NCBI GenBank assembly: GCA_964453895.1
Contig: CAYVRZ010000008.1
Location: 1-64,000, forward strand
Direction: 5' to 3'
Length of the DNA stretch: 64,000 nucleotides
Source: JALHOQ01 sp964453895
Lineage (GTDB): Bacteria; Bdellovibrionota; Bdellovibrionia; Bdellovibrionales; UBA1609
In this document: one piece after another, positions 32,882 through 41,624 of the stretch
How positions within the stretch are numbered: the first letter of the stretch is position 1
Layout of the letters: every line of letters begins with the position of its first letter
The notes under the pieces: model-generated
What the model was told of the DNA's origin: nothing
What the model saw: only the letters and a program-made list of their open reading frames with translations
Databases searched by the model: none
Position numbers and translations under genes: made by a program

Positions 32882-34834
32882 TTAACCAGCCGGCTTGCGG
32901 GCCTCGAGAGGGCCGTCAACGGGGAGGATAATCTTAAACTCAGTTCCTTTACCCACTTCGGACGAGACTAGAATCTCGCCGCCATGCTTCTGTATGACTC
33001 CGTAAGAAATGCTAAGGCCAAGGCCCGTCCCGCTCCCGAGGCCTTTGGTGGTAAAAAACGGATCGAACACCTTTTCAAGAGTGGCCTTGTTCATGCCGCG
33101 ACCCGTGTCACGAATGGCCACTTCGACCCGGCCGCCACCCAAATCATTGGTGGAGATATGAATTTCACCCTCACCCTCGATGGCCTGTGCGGCATTGCTT
33201 AAAACGTTCATAAAGACCTGGTTCAGCTGACTTGGAAAGCAGTTCACTTTCGGAATTGGACCGAAGTTTTTGACAACTTTAATACGGCCCTTAAGTTCAC
33301 CGCTCAACAGCTGTAAGGTATTGTCGAGCCCTTCGTGCAAATCGACTTGCTTGATCTGCGCCTCTTCAAGCCGTGAGAAATTTCTTAAGCCTAAGACGAT
33401 ATCGCGGGTCCGCCTCGCACCGTCTTCACAGCTAGAAATCAGCTTGGGCAAATCGGTTACGATATAGTTAAGGTCGACTTTGTCTTTTTCACTTTTGAGT
33501 TTGCCCGGTTCTTTTTCAGCGACGTCGACCAAATGAATGAGCTTCTGCGAATAGTCACGCAAGTGCGACATATTGGAATAAATAAAGCCGATCGGATTAT
33601 TCAGTTCGTGCGCCACGCCCGCAACCAGCTGACCAAGGCTTGCCATTTTCGCGGTGTGGACCAGCTTCGCTTGCGTGTCGCGAATCTCAACATTGGCGCC
33701 CTCGAGCTCTTTGATTTTTTCTCTCAGGGCTTTTTGTGACTCAAAAGTTCGGCGTGATAAATCGTTAAAGGCTTCTGCGAGGAGGCCGAGTTCGGTCTCG
33801 TTATTCGCCGGCACCATCACTTGATTTTTTCCGAAGTCGGCGCGCTCAACCGCGTTGAGCACATCATAAATAGGCGTAAGGAGCAGCCTTGAGGCGATAA
33901 AGCTCAAAATAATCAGCAAAAATATAATCGCGCCCGCCACCGTAAAAAAGGCCACGTTCACATTTTTCAGCACAGCCTTTGCCGCGCTTTTTGAGGCGGC
34001 CAGGCCCATCACAAAATTAGTTTCGCCCCACTTCAGCTCACGCAGCATAAACCGATACGGAACATCGCGCACATTGCGCTCGAAGAATCCGTCTTCTTTA
34101 AGATATGGCAAAAACGTTTCGGGCCGATAAAGGCTTATATCCTCATGGGTAGAAACAATCCCCGGCCGGTCCGGTTGAAAAAAGAAAATCTCGGCGTTTA
34201 AGCGATTGCGGATATTCAACAAGATAGGCTCGTCGATTTGCCGCGCTTCCTCGATGTAGGCAATAACTTTGCCGCCCGCGCTGGTGACTTTAGTGTAAAC
34301 CAGCAGTTCTAAGTGCGAAGCCGACTGCTTTAGCCCTTTTTCCGTACCCACTTCAAGCAGCATTAGATCTTCTTTAGATTCCAAAGCCTTAAGCAGTGGC
34401 TCTTGCATCTCCACCACTTTTTCAAAATTTTCGCTGCGTTGGATTTGGCCTTTTTCATCTTTATAAAGTGCAATTTCCAGACTGCCGTCGCGGTTGAAGA
34501 TCCAAATCCGCTGCCCGACGGCGGCGCCGCGAAACCAGCGTTTTACGCTATCGCGCGCCTGATCGATATTGTTGGCGGCAAGAAAAAAGCCCACCGTCTT
34601 GTCGCCAGAGAGCTGATGCACTTCTTCTAGAAGTTTATTTTGAAAGTCGCTAAAAATAATGCTGATCTCGCGCGCATTGCCGAGCAGTCGTGTCGACAAC
34701 TCTTGATCGATGGCCTTTTCGTAATTGACGAGCGAGTACGCGGTGACAAACGCGAGCGGCACGATCGAGAAAATCAAGAGCCAGAATATTAACATTGTCC
34801 GTAAAGATTTACGGGGTCGCTGACGAGCCTTCAT
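32882..34834 (-). CDS. Membrane sensor histidine kinase (HAMP)
   Basis: A 650-aa kinase. The first membrane helix is at about 14-36, a periplasmic sensor part of about 260 residues follows, and a second helix lies at about 295-318. Then comes a HAMP-type linker (TPIYDVLNAVERADFG...), a coiled coil (373-395) and the HisKA domain with the phospho-His at 409 in GVAHELNNPIGF. The ATPase part has NVLSNAAQAIEG, DTGRGM and GTGLGLSI. No receiver domain is fused and no response regulator is adjacent. Its start overlaps the anti-sigma-like gene by 26 nt, so it belongs to the mreB operon. Confidence 0.92.
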   Translation of the reverse strand: MKARQRPRKSLRTMLIFWLLIFSIVPLAFVTAYSLVNYEKAIDQELSTRLLGNAREISIIFSDFQNKLLEEVHQLSGDKTVGFFLAANNIDQARDSVKRWFRGAAVGQRIWIFNRDGSLEIALYKDEKGQIQRSENFEKVVEMQEPLLKALESKEDLMLLEVGTEKGLKQSASHLELLVYTKVTSAGGKVIAYIEEARQIDEPILLNIRNRLNAEIFFFQPDRPGIVSTHEDISLYRPETFLPYLKEDGFFERNVRDVPYRFMLRELKWGETNFVMGLAASKSAAKAVLKNVNVAFFTVAGAIIFLLIILSFIASRLLLTPIYDVLNAVERADFGKNQVMVPANNETELGLLAEAFNDLSRRTFESQKALREKIKELEGANVEIRDTQAKLVHTAKMASLGQLVAGVAHELNNPIGFIYSNMSHLRDYSQKLIHLVDVAEKEPGKLKSEKDKVDLNYIVTDLPKLISSCEDGARRTRDIVLGLRNFSRLEEAQIKQVDLHEGLDNTLQLLSGELKGRIKVVKNFGPIPKVNCFPSQLNQVFMNVLSNAAQAIEGEGEIHISTNDLGGGRVEVAIRDTGRGMNKATLEKVFDPFFTTKGLGSGTGLGLSISYGVIQKHGGEILVSSEVGKGTEFKIILPVDGPLEARKPAG

Positions 34835-35864
34835 TCGTGGTCATGCCATCCTTTACCGTAAGGATAATGCGGATTTGCCCTTCTGGCATCACCCGCGGAT
34901 GGCGGTCTTTGGAGAACCGGACTGGACTAAAGGTCCCGAGGAAGAGTTCGAGTTCGGGATAGTTGGACTCAGGTAGAGTGAAGTGGAAGTAGGACTCGGT
35001 CTGCTTACGCAGCCAACCCATCTCCACATTCCCGGCGACCTTGCCGCCGAGCGCGACCACTTTGTCGCGAATGGCTGGCCATGAGTTATGAAAATCCGAA
35101 ACTTCGATTTCGGCCCGATACAGAAATCCGCGACCCATTTGTTCGGCTTCCGTGGCTGGCTTCGAGGTATCCGGATCGGCAGCCGTTCCGATTTCGGTGG
35201 CAGCAACGAGAGGCGCGGGCGTCGGCGCGGGCGCCGCGACTGGAGATGGTTTTGTTTTCACAGCGGTTACAGTTTCTGGCGGGCTATCCACTGTTGGCGG
35301 AGCGGCCACGCCTGTGGGCAAAGTGGGCGCGGCGACACCATTGGGTAACGTGGAGGTCTTCGCCGTGGACACCGTAGGAGCATCCGGCGGCAAAGGTGTG
35401 GGTGGAGCCGGAACCATGTCGGGCTCCTTCTTCAACTGCTCGGCGAGCATGACGTCTTCACTTAATGTTTTAACCCACGGCTTAGTCACCATCACGCCAA
35501 GCGCTAAAGCTATAACAACAAAAACATAAGGCAGCATTTTCCAACCGCGCTGTGAAGACCAAAGGGTCCACGCGCGAAGTTGCTTTTTCCAATGCGGTTC
35601 AAAATTCTCGAGAGCCTCTTTGAGCTTAGGAGTGACTTTGACTTGCGCCGCGATTTGCGAATAGCGCAGGCCCTTATTTAGGTTTTCAAGTTCGCGCGAG
35701 GTGTCTCGGCAGGTGGGCAAAAAATCGTTAATTTCTTGCTCGCGGCGTGCGTCCAATCGATGGGTGACGTATTCGTACAAAAGTTCCTGACACAAGAATC
35801 GGGTCAATTTTTTGCGAGTGAAGTCACTCACATCCTGGCTGCCATCAAGACTCAAGGTAACCAC
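34809..35864 (-). CDS. Anti-sigma-factor-like membrane protein with C-terminal DUF4349-like domain
   Basis: The N-terminal 80 residues (FLCQELLYEYVTHRLDARREQEINDFLPTCRDTSRELE) resemble an anti-sigma domain, with Cys25 and Cys52 but no full zinc motif. A membrane helix follows (about 109-127), then a long Pro/Ala/Thr-rich linker and a C-terminal domain of about 100 residues. That domain (YRAEIEVSDFHNSWPAIRDKVVALGG...FHFTLPESNYPEL) is of the DUF4349 type. The start is a GTG at 35864. It overlaps the sigma-4-like gene by 20 nt and the kinase gene by 26 nt, a typical sigma/anti-sigma coupling. Confidence 0.72.
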   Translation of the reverse strand: MVTLSLDGSQDVSDFTRKKLTRFLCQELLYEYVTHRLDARREQEINDFLPTCRDTSRELENLNKGLRYSQIAAQVKVTPKLKEALENFEPHWKKQLRAWTLWSSQRGWKMLPYVFVVIALALGVMVTKPWVKTLSEDVMLAEQLKKEPDMVPAPPTPLPPDAPTVSTAKTSTLPNGVAAPTLPTGVAAPPTVDSPPETVTAVKTKPSPVAAPAPTPAPLVAATEIGTAADPDTSKPATEAEQMGRGFLYRAEIEVSDFHNSWPAIRDKVVALGGKVAGNVEMGWLRKQTESYFHFTLPESNYPELELFLGTFSPVRFSKDRHPRVMPEGQIRIILTVKDGMTTNEGSSATP

Positions 35865-36276
35865 CCATGGCCCTTAAGCCTCGGCCGACACGATAGCGAA
35901 CGGTTCCCACCGTAACGCCTAAGCCGTCCGCCACGTCTTGGTCAGAAAAGTGCAAAATCCGCGAAAGAAGCACGGCTTCGATTTCTTGTTGATCGCCGTT
36001 CATCATAAAATTGGACCACGCAGCCAAGTCGAGCCCCTTCGGTAGCTCAAAGCCCTTTTCATCGGGCGAGTGCGACCAATCCCGACGCGGGAACTTTTTT
36101 AATTTGTCTCTGTATTTGTGCAACGTCGCGATCCATTGGCGGCGATGCTCCGATTCCATATGGCCTTGAGCCTTTAAGTCACCCAGCACGCGAAAACTAG
36201 CCGCGAACGTGATCTGTTCATCAAGACTTAAGAAATAGAAATACTTCGCCACCGTATCGATGAGCGAAGTTTCCAT
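35845..36276 (-). CDS. Sigma-region-4-like HTH protein
   Basis: A 143-aa protein. The C-terminal part AVLLSRILHFSDQDVADGLGVTVGTVRYRVGRGLRAMG is a sigma-region-4-type helix-turn-helix, the -35-recognition module of ECF sigma factors. The N-terminal half (VAKYFYFLSLDEQITFAASFRVLGDL...) is helical but does not match a clear sigma region 2 with its -10-binding residues. It may be a cut-down ECF sigma factor or a regulator derived from one. The next gene encodes an anti-sigma-like membrane protein. It starts 5 nt after the mreB stop. Confidence 0.75.
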   Translation of the reverse strand: METSLIDTVAKYFYFLSLDEQITFAASFRVLGDLKAQGHMESEHRRQWIATLHKYRDKLKKFPRRDWSHSPDEKGFELPKGLDLAAWSNFMMNGDQQEIEAVLLSRILHFSDQDVADGLGVTVGTVRYRVGRGLRAMGGYLES

Positions 36277-36281
36277 ACGGT

Positions 36282-37325
36282 CTAATCCACTGTGAGCTGT
36301 TTAAGAAGGTCGACGTCTTCGAGAACTTTACCCGATCCAAGCACTACGCAAGACAGCGGGTCTTCGGCGATCGTCACCGGCAAGCCGGTGCGCTCACGCA
36401 GCAACACATCGAGGTTCGACAACAAGGCGCCGCCACCGGTGAGAACAATGCCGTTATCAACAATATCTGAAGCCAGTTCGGGCGGAGTCTTTTCGAGCGC
36501 CGTGCGAACAGCATCAACGACTTCACTCAACGGATCCATCAGGGCATCGTTCACTTGCGAGCTGGTGATTTCAATGGTCTTGGGCGCGCCGGCCACGAGG
36601 TCGCGGCCTTTAATCTCCATGCTCTTTTCTTCTTCAAACGGATACGCATTGCCGATTTGAATTTTAATTTGTTCGGCCGAGCGCTCACCGATCAGCAGGT
36701 TAAATTGACGGCGGACATAATTGACGATGGCTTCGTCAAACTTGTCTCCGGCGACTTTAATCGATTTGCAATAGACAATACCACCAAGAGAAATCACCGC
36801 GACACCCGTAGTGCCGCCACCCATATCAACCACCATGCTGCCGGTGGGATCGGTGATGGGGAGTCCGGCGCCGATTGCGGCGGCCATTGGTTCTTCAATC
36901 AAATAAACTTCGCGCGCGCCCGCCGAGTGGGCGCTTTCTTTAACCGCGCGTTTTTCAACCTGGGTAATTCCATAAGGAACGCAGATGATAATTCGCGGAC
37001 GGATAAAGCTTTTCTTTTGGCCGGTTGATTTGCCGATGAAATACCGGAGCATGGACTGGGTCACTTCGAAGTCGGCGATCACACCGTCTTTGATCGGGCG
37101 GATGGCGACGATGCTTCCCGGAGTTCTTCCGAGCATCTCTTTCGCTTCCTTACCGACCGCGAGAACACGGTTTTGGCCTCCCCGCACATTTTTTTGCACG
37201 GCCACCACGGAGGGTTCATCGAGAATAATGCCGCGACCTTTAGCAAATACCAGGGTGTTGGCTGTACCCAGGTCAATCGCGATATCATTCGAGAAATACT
37301 CAGTAAATTTATCCATTATTGACAT
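36282..37325 (-). CDS. mreB: Rod shape-determining protein MreB
   Basis: A bacterial actin that guides peptidoglycan insertion in rod cells. The 347-aa protein starts YFSNDIAIDLGTANTLVFAKGRGI, the phosphate 1 loop, with DMGGGTTGVAVISLGGIV as phosphate 2 and GIVLTGGGALLSNLD as the adenosine motif. There are two ATGs three codons apart and no clear ribosome site. A TTGACC-17-TAGAGT pair on the minus strand at 37335-37363, overlapping the glpD end, could be its promoter, but the leader would be very short. It heads the mreB - sigma-like - anti-sigma - kinase operon. Confidence 0.97.
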   Translation of the reverse strand: MSIMDKFTEYFSNDIAIDLGTANTLVFAKGRGIILDEPSVVAVQKNVRGGQNRVLAVGKEAKEMLGRTPGSIVAIRPIKDGVIADFEVTQSMLRYFIGKSTGQKKSFIRPRIIICVPYGITQVEKRAVKESAHSAGAREVYLIEEPMAAAIGAGLPITDPTGSMVVDMGGGTTGVAVISLGGIVYCKSIKVAGDKFDEAIVNYVRRQFNLLIGERSAEQIKIQIGNAYPFEEEKSMEIKGRDLVAGAPKTIEITSSQVNDALMDPLSEVVDAVRTALEKTPPELASDIVDNGIVLTGGGALLSNLDVLLRERTGLPVTIAEDPLSCVVLGSGKVLEDVDLLKQLTVD

Positions 37326-37359
37326 GATCTAAGTACTCTAGGGCACCTATATCATGCGG

Positions 37360-38964
37360 TCAACTTGGGAGCGTGGCCGCCAGTTCACGAGAAATTTGAT
37401 TCTGCAGAGCATTAATTTCTTCAAGTTGCCGGGTCATGTTCCACCCAAGCCGCGCACCCATGGTCTGCGCAATGGCTTTTGCGAATGGGATGCCGTGGTC
37501 ACGGCGGGAAAGTACGAGCGGCGTGCGGCGAAAATAAAAATCGGCAAGGTGAAGGCACATCGTGTTTTCAACCGCGTGAATCGCCTCCGCGCACCACATC
37601 CATTCGTTGGCAACAGAACGGTCCACGCCTTCGGCCACCGCCGCCTCAGCAATATGAAAACCCTCCATGCCATGGCGCTCAGCTAACTTTTCGGTAACTT
37701 TCGGATCAATAAAAAACTGCTCAGCCCAACTGCCATGTTCAGCCTTCGCGCGGGCGAGGAGCGTTTCGGAAACCAATGGATTGAGTGGCTGCACGGTTTG
37801 GGTTTTGCCAAAACGCACGCGATCTTCGGTTGGCATCTGCTCGAGCACCGCCGACACCGTTTGCTCGGCCATATTGCGATACGTGGTGTATTTGCCGCCG
37901 GCGACAAACGTCACTCCGTGAGGCTCGGTCCAAATCATATGCTCTCGGCTGGTTTTACTTTCGCTTTGCGAACCGTCATCAATCAGCGGTCGCACGCCGG
38001 CGTAACATCCGACAATGTCTTTGGCTTGAATCTGCGCTCCGGGAAAATATTTTTCGATCACCTTGAGGAGGTAATCCACATCATCGGTTTCCGTGCGCAC
38101 CTGACCGGGATCAAGAGAAAAGTCGGTGTCGGTGGTTCCGACAATCACCATCTCATGGCGCGGAATTGCAAACACAATTCGATTCTCGGCTCCCATAACG
38201 ATCGCATCGTTCAAAGGGAATCTCTCTTTTAAGAATGTAAGATGCACTCCCTTAGAGGGTCGCATCACGCGCTTCCACTCCTTAAAGAAGGTCTGGCCCA
38301 CGCGATCCGTCCACGGGCCGACCGAGCTCACGATACGGCGCGCGCTCAAAACAAAAGTGTGATGGCCCTCGAGGTCGGTGCACTCAATGCCTTTCACCTG
38401 GCCTTTCTCTGTAACCGCGCCAACCGCCTTCACATAGTTGGCCATCTCCGCACCGAACGAGCGCGCCGACCTAAGAGTCTCAAGCACCAAGCGGTCGTCA
38501 TCCATATAGGCGTCGGAGTAGGTAAAGCCACCGCTAAGATTTTCGGATTGCAATTGCGGGTACTCATGCAGGAGTTCGGCCGCTCTATGAAACTCATGCA
38601 GCTCAGGCGCTTCATACAAGCTTAGCGCATCGTAAGCCATCATACCGAGTCCCATCTTCCATGCGGGAACGCGCCCCGTTTTGTAAACGGGAATGGTAAA
38701 TCGCAGCGGATGCACGAGGTGCGGAGCCATTTCAAAAAGATTTTGCCGCTCGGTTAAGGCCTCAAACACCAGCCCGAACTCCATATTTTCAAGATAGCGA
38801 ATCCCGCCATGGATCAGCTTGCTCGAGCGAGAACTGGTGCCGCTGGCAAAATCGTTGGCTTCAATCAAGGCCACTTTCATACCGCGGCTGGCGGCATCGC
38901 GCGCAATTCCGGCGCCGGTGATACCGCCGCCGATAATGGCCAAATCAAAATACTCTTCATTCAT
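37360..38964 (-). CDS. glpD: Aerobic glycerol-3-phosphate dehydrogenase (FAD)
   Basis: Oxidises glycerol 3-phosphate to dihydroxyacetone phosphate and gives electrons to quinone at the inner membrane. The FAD site is DLAIIGGGITGAGIARDAASRGMKVALIE at the N-terminus; other family marks are SSRSSKLIHGGIRYLE, GPWTDRVGQ and AGVRPLIDDGS. I used the ATG at 38964 (about 534 aa) because the family starts just before the FAD motif; an in-frame ATG at 39012 adds 16 residues. No strong ribosome site is seen for either. No glpF or glpK is adjacent. Confidence 0.95.
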   Translation of the reverse strand: MNEEYFDLAIIGGGITGAGIARDAASRGMKVALIEANDFASGTSSRSSKLIHGGIRYLENMEFGLVFEALTERQNLFEMAPHLVHPLRFTIPVYKTGRVPAWKMGLGMMAYDALSLYEAPELHEFHRAAELLHEYPQLQSENLSGGFTYSDAYMDDDRLVLETLRSARSFGAEMANYVKAVGAVTEKGQVKGIECTDLEGHHTFVLSARRIVSSVGPWTDRVGQTFFKEWKRVMRPSKGVHLTFLKERFPLNDAIVMGAENRIVFAIPRHEMVIVGTTDTDFSLDPGQVRTETDDVDYLLKVIEKYFPGAQIQAKDIVGCYAGVRPLIDDGSQSESKTSREHMIWTEPHGVTFVAGGKYTTYRNMAEQTVSAVLEQMPTEDRVRFGKTQTVQPLNPLVSETLLARAKAEHGSWAEQFFIDPKVTEKLAERHGMEGFHIAEAAVAEGVDRSVANEWMWCAEAIHAVENTMCLHLADFYFRRTPLVLSRRDHGIPFAKAIAQTMGARLGWNMTRQLEEINALQNQISRELAATLPS

Positions 38965-39015
38965 TTTTTTAAGAGAATTTTTTCTGTCGCGTTGCGAGAG
39001 TGTAAATGACATTCG

Positions 39016-39474
39016 TTAAAACCGACTGCTGCGGATTTCGATCATCGGCTCATTGGTTTGATGAGCCTGCTTCCAATCATCGACCAGCGGAATGCGATCT
39101 TTGCCCGACTCAATCAAAACACACTGCAAATGTTTGTCTTTGCACCATTTATAGGCGACCTCAAGAAGCTCGCGACCTATGCCGGGCTCATTAAAAATTA
39201 ACTCTTCAATCCACAGTGTTTGCGTTAGCCCGCGAAAAAAAATCAACGGCTGCCCTAAAATAATTCCGCACAACTTTTCGCCCTGAAAAGCGCCAAAGCT
39301 CCAACCCTGCGGCAAATAATACGCCAACGACTCTGGCCGCCAGCGCGCTATCCAACTGTGCATTTCGACTTCCATCTGATCGCTCGCGGTCTTCTCAAGC
39401 CGTTCGCGGGCAAACTTCGCCACGATCTCTTGATCGGCGGGGAGCAAAATGCGGATTTCGAGGTTGGACTCCAT
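39016..39474 (-). CDS. GNAT-family acetyltransferase-like protein
   Basis: A 152-aa protein with the GNAT layout: N-terminal strand EIRILLPADQEIVAKFARERL, middle GEKLCGIILGQPLIFFRG, the acetyl-CoA loop EPGIGRELLEVAYKWCKDK (Q/R-x-x-G-x-G/A type) and a last strand QCVLIESGKDRIPLV. The substrate is unknown. I chose the ATG at 39474 with GAAGGA just before it; the upstream extension overlaps the divergent HAD gene. It precedes glpD by 51 nt on the same strand. Confidence 0.78.
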   Translation of the reverse strand: MESNLEIRILLPADQEIVAKFARERLEKTASDQMEVEMHSWIARWRPESLAYYLPQGWSFGAFQGEKLCGIILGQPLIFFRGLTQTLWIEELIFNEPGIGRELLEVAYKWCKDKHLQCVLIESGKDRIPLVDDWKQAHQTNEPMIEIRSSRF

Positions 39475-39499
39475 ATCCTTCTCAATATATGATTGACCG

Positions 39500-40249
39500 G
39501 TGCTGAACAACAAGAAGCCGTTTCCAAAAGACAAGTTGCAGAAGCTTTTAGACGATCTTGAACGCTATCGACCACGCGGTCGCGCCGTGGCTGCGTTTGA
39601 TGCCGATGGCACCCTTTGGGATACCGATTTAGGCGAAATGTTATTTGGCTACCAGGTCGAAAAACGCCTGGTGCCGCTGCCCGAAGATCCGTGGGGGCAT
39701 TACAATTATCTCAAAGAACATAAGTCCCACCCCGAAGCGTATTTATGGCTCGCGCAGATCAATAAGGGTGTGGCGATAGAGCAAGTGCGCAAGTGGGCGC
39801 ATGAGGCTGTAGATAAACATTTGCCGATACCAATCTTTGATGCGCAACGAGAGATTTTAAAAAAACTGCGCGAGCTCGATGTGGAAGTTTATATCGTGAC
39901 CGCCTCGATCAAATGGGCCGTTGAGCCGGGCGCGCGCTTGCTTGGGTTGGACGATGATCAAGTGATTGGAATCGAAACTCATGTGGTCGATGGCGTTGTG
40001 ACCGACAAGCAAAAGGGTGTGATTACGTACCGTGAGGGGAAACCCGAAGCGCTGCTCGCGCGCACGGGTGGTGTTCGGCCGTATTTTAGTAGTGGCAATA
40101 CTGAGGGTGACAAGTGGCTCTTGGAATCGGCAATGGAACTGCGCTTGGTTATGTCAGCATCGCCCATCGATTCAGAAAATTGGTCCACCGAATCGACTAT
40201 GATCCGTATGGCTGTGGATAAGAAGTGGTACTATCACCGGTTTGAGTAA
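39500..40249 (+). CDS. HAD-superfamily phosphatase, phosphoserine-phosphatase-like
   Basis: HAD motifs are in order: AAFDADGTLWDTD (motif I, nucleophile Asp, about residue 33), IVTASIKWAVEP (motif II), the Lys in DKQKGVITYREGKP (motif III) and YFSSGNTEGDKWLLE (motif IV). The cap insertion after motif I and the T-A-S motif II point to the SerB/PNKP-type phosphatase group. The substrate is not known. The start is a GTG at 39500 without a clear ribosome site; it lies 25 nt from the divergent GNAT gene. Confidence 0.82.
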   Translation: MLNNKKPFPKDKLQKLLDDLERYRPRGRAVAAFDADGTLWDTDLGEMLFGYQVEKRLVPLPEDPWGHYNYLKEHKSHPEAYLWLAQINKGVAIEQVRKWAHEAVDKHLPIPIFDAQREILKKLRELDVEVYIVTASIKWAVEPGARLLGLDDDQVIGIETHVVDGVVTDKQKGVITYREGKPEALLARTGGVRPYFSSGNTEGDKWLLESAMELRLVMSASPIDSENWSTESTMIRMAVDKKWYYHRFE

Positions 40250-40258
40250 TTCCGCTTA

Positions 40259-40276
40259 CGCATGGCCGCCCATGCG
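40259..40276. terminator. Hairpin between convergent HAD and pepP genes
   Basis: CGCATGG-CCGC-CCATGCG is a 7-bp perfect stem with a 4-nt loop in the 36-nt gap. No T run follows, so intrinsic termination is uncertain. Confidence 0.4.
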
Positions 40277-40285
40277 GCGGTGCGC

Positions 40286-41614
40286 CTACCTAAAGTTCGC
40301 ACCCACCAACGCTTCGATCTCGCCCGTCTCTTTGGGCACGCCTTTGGTCAGCACTTCGCAGCCGTCATTGGTAACTAAAATATCATCTTCAATGCGAATA
40401 CCGATGCCGCGCAACTCAGTGGGCACATTCGAATCGTTTTCAGGAAAATAAAGTCCGGGCTCAATGGTCAAACACCAACCAGATTCAATCGCGCGCGACT
40501 CGCCTTTGATTTGCAAGGCGCCGGAATCGTGGGTATCAAGCCCCAACAAATGACTCACGCCGTGCGGATAGTAGCGAATCTGCGCTTGCGAACGGATCAC
40601 TTCATCGATCGAACCTTTAACTAGGCCTTCCTCAAGCAGAACCTGAGTTAAGGATTGCGTGGTGAAACGCTGCAGATCCATAAATGGAACGCCGGGCTTT
40701 ACCTTCGCGATCAGTTCTTTCTGCACTTTTAAAATTTTATCGTAGATGCGCTTTTGCACCGGCGAGTAACGACCGTTCACAGGCCAAGTTCGCGTGATAT
40801 CGCCGCTGTAATTTAAATATTCAGCACCGCAATCGGCGAGCAGCAATTGTCCCGACTCTAAAGTGTCTTCATTAAAGCGATAGTGCAAAGTGGTCGCGTT
40901 GTTGCCGGCGGCGACGATGCCGTAATAGGCCTCGCCCTCTGCTCCCCGCTCCATCACCGACTTTAAGAAAATTCCGTGCAACGTGCGCTCGGTCACTCCC
41001 GGTTTCGTGGCCTTCATCATTTCGATATGTGCTTCAGCGCTGATCGCGCCGGCTTTGCGCATGCACTCGGCCTCTTCTTCGGTCTTGCGAATCCGCAATT
41101 CACCAACCAAAGAATTTGCATCTTCAACCGGCGGCAAGCCAAGGCTATAGCGCGCCCGCCATCCGCCATGAATTTCCATCAAGGTCTTCATCATGATTTC
41201 GTCAAAACCCTTGTTGCGGCCGAGGGTGTAGTAGACTTTTTCGCAGCCCTTGAGGAGCTCGGGCGCCTGTTTTTCAAAATCGTGAATATTGTAGGTTTGA
41301 TCAAAAGCAAAAACCTGCTTGGCTCCCTGTAGACCAAAGCGAAAACCTTCCCAGGTCTCACGCTCGAGATTTTTTTCGCGTACAAACATCACTGTTTCAG
41401 GCGTTTTGCCCGGGCGAAAAATTAAGCAGCACTCGGGTTCATCAAAACCGGTCATGTAATACAAATTAGACTCGCAACGGTATTTATAATGGCCATCGGC
41501 ATTGCGGTATTGCTCGGGCCACGCGGGGAGCACGATCGCGCAGTTTGGAATCAGCTGCGCCAACCGGCGGCGGCGGGCCTTGAAGAACTCAATATTCATT
41601 GGCGCTTTTCGCAT
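40286..41614 (-). CDS. pepP: Xaa-Pro aminopeptidase (PepP, M24B)
   Basis: Removes the N-terminal residue before proline. The 442-aa protein has an N-terminal creatinase-like domain (YYMTGFDEPECCLIFRPG) and a C-terminal pita-bread domain. The metal ligands are visible: Asp in LLADCGAEYL and YSGDITRTWP, His in YYPHGVSHLLGLDTHD, and Glu in LTIEPGLYF and GIRIEDDILVT. The ATG at 41614 has AAGGGG 8 nt upstream. It is the last gene of the xseA-xseB-ispA-tlyA-patatin-pepP group. Confidence 0.94.
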   Translation of the reverse strand: MRKAPMNIEFFKARRRRLAQLIPNCAIVLPAWPEQYRNADGHYKYRCESNLYYMTGFDEPECCLIFRPGKTPETVMFVREKNLERETWEGFRFGLQGAKQVFAFDQTYNIHDFEKQAPELLKGCEKVYYTLGRNKGFDEIMMKTLMEIHGGWRARYSLGLPPVEDANSLVGELRIRKTEEEAECMRKAGAISAEAHIEMMKATKPGVTERTLHGIFLKSVMERGAEGEAYYGIVAAGNNATTLHYRFNEDTLESGQLLLADCGAEYLNYSGDITRTWPVNGRYSPVQKRIYDKILKVQKELIAKVKPGVPFMDLQRFTTQSLTQVLLEEGLVKGSIDEVIRSQAQIRYYPHGVSHLLGLDTHDSGALQIKGESRAIESGWCLTIEPGLYFPENDSNVPTELRGIGIRIEDDILVTNDGCEVLTKGVPKETGEIEALVGANFR

Positions 41615-41624
41615 AATCTACCCC

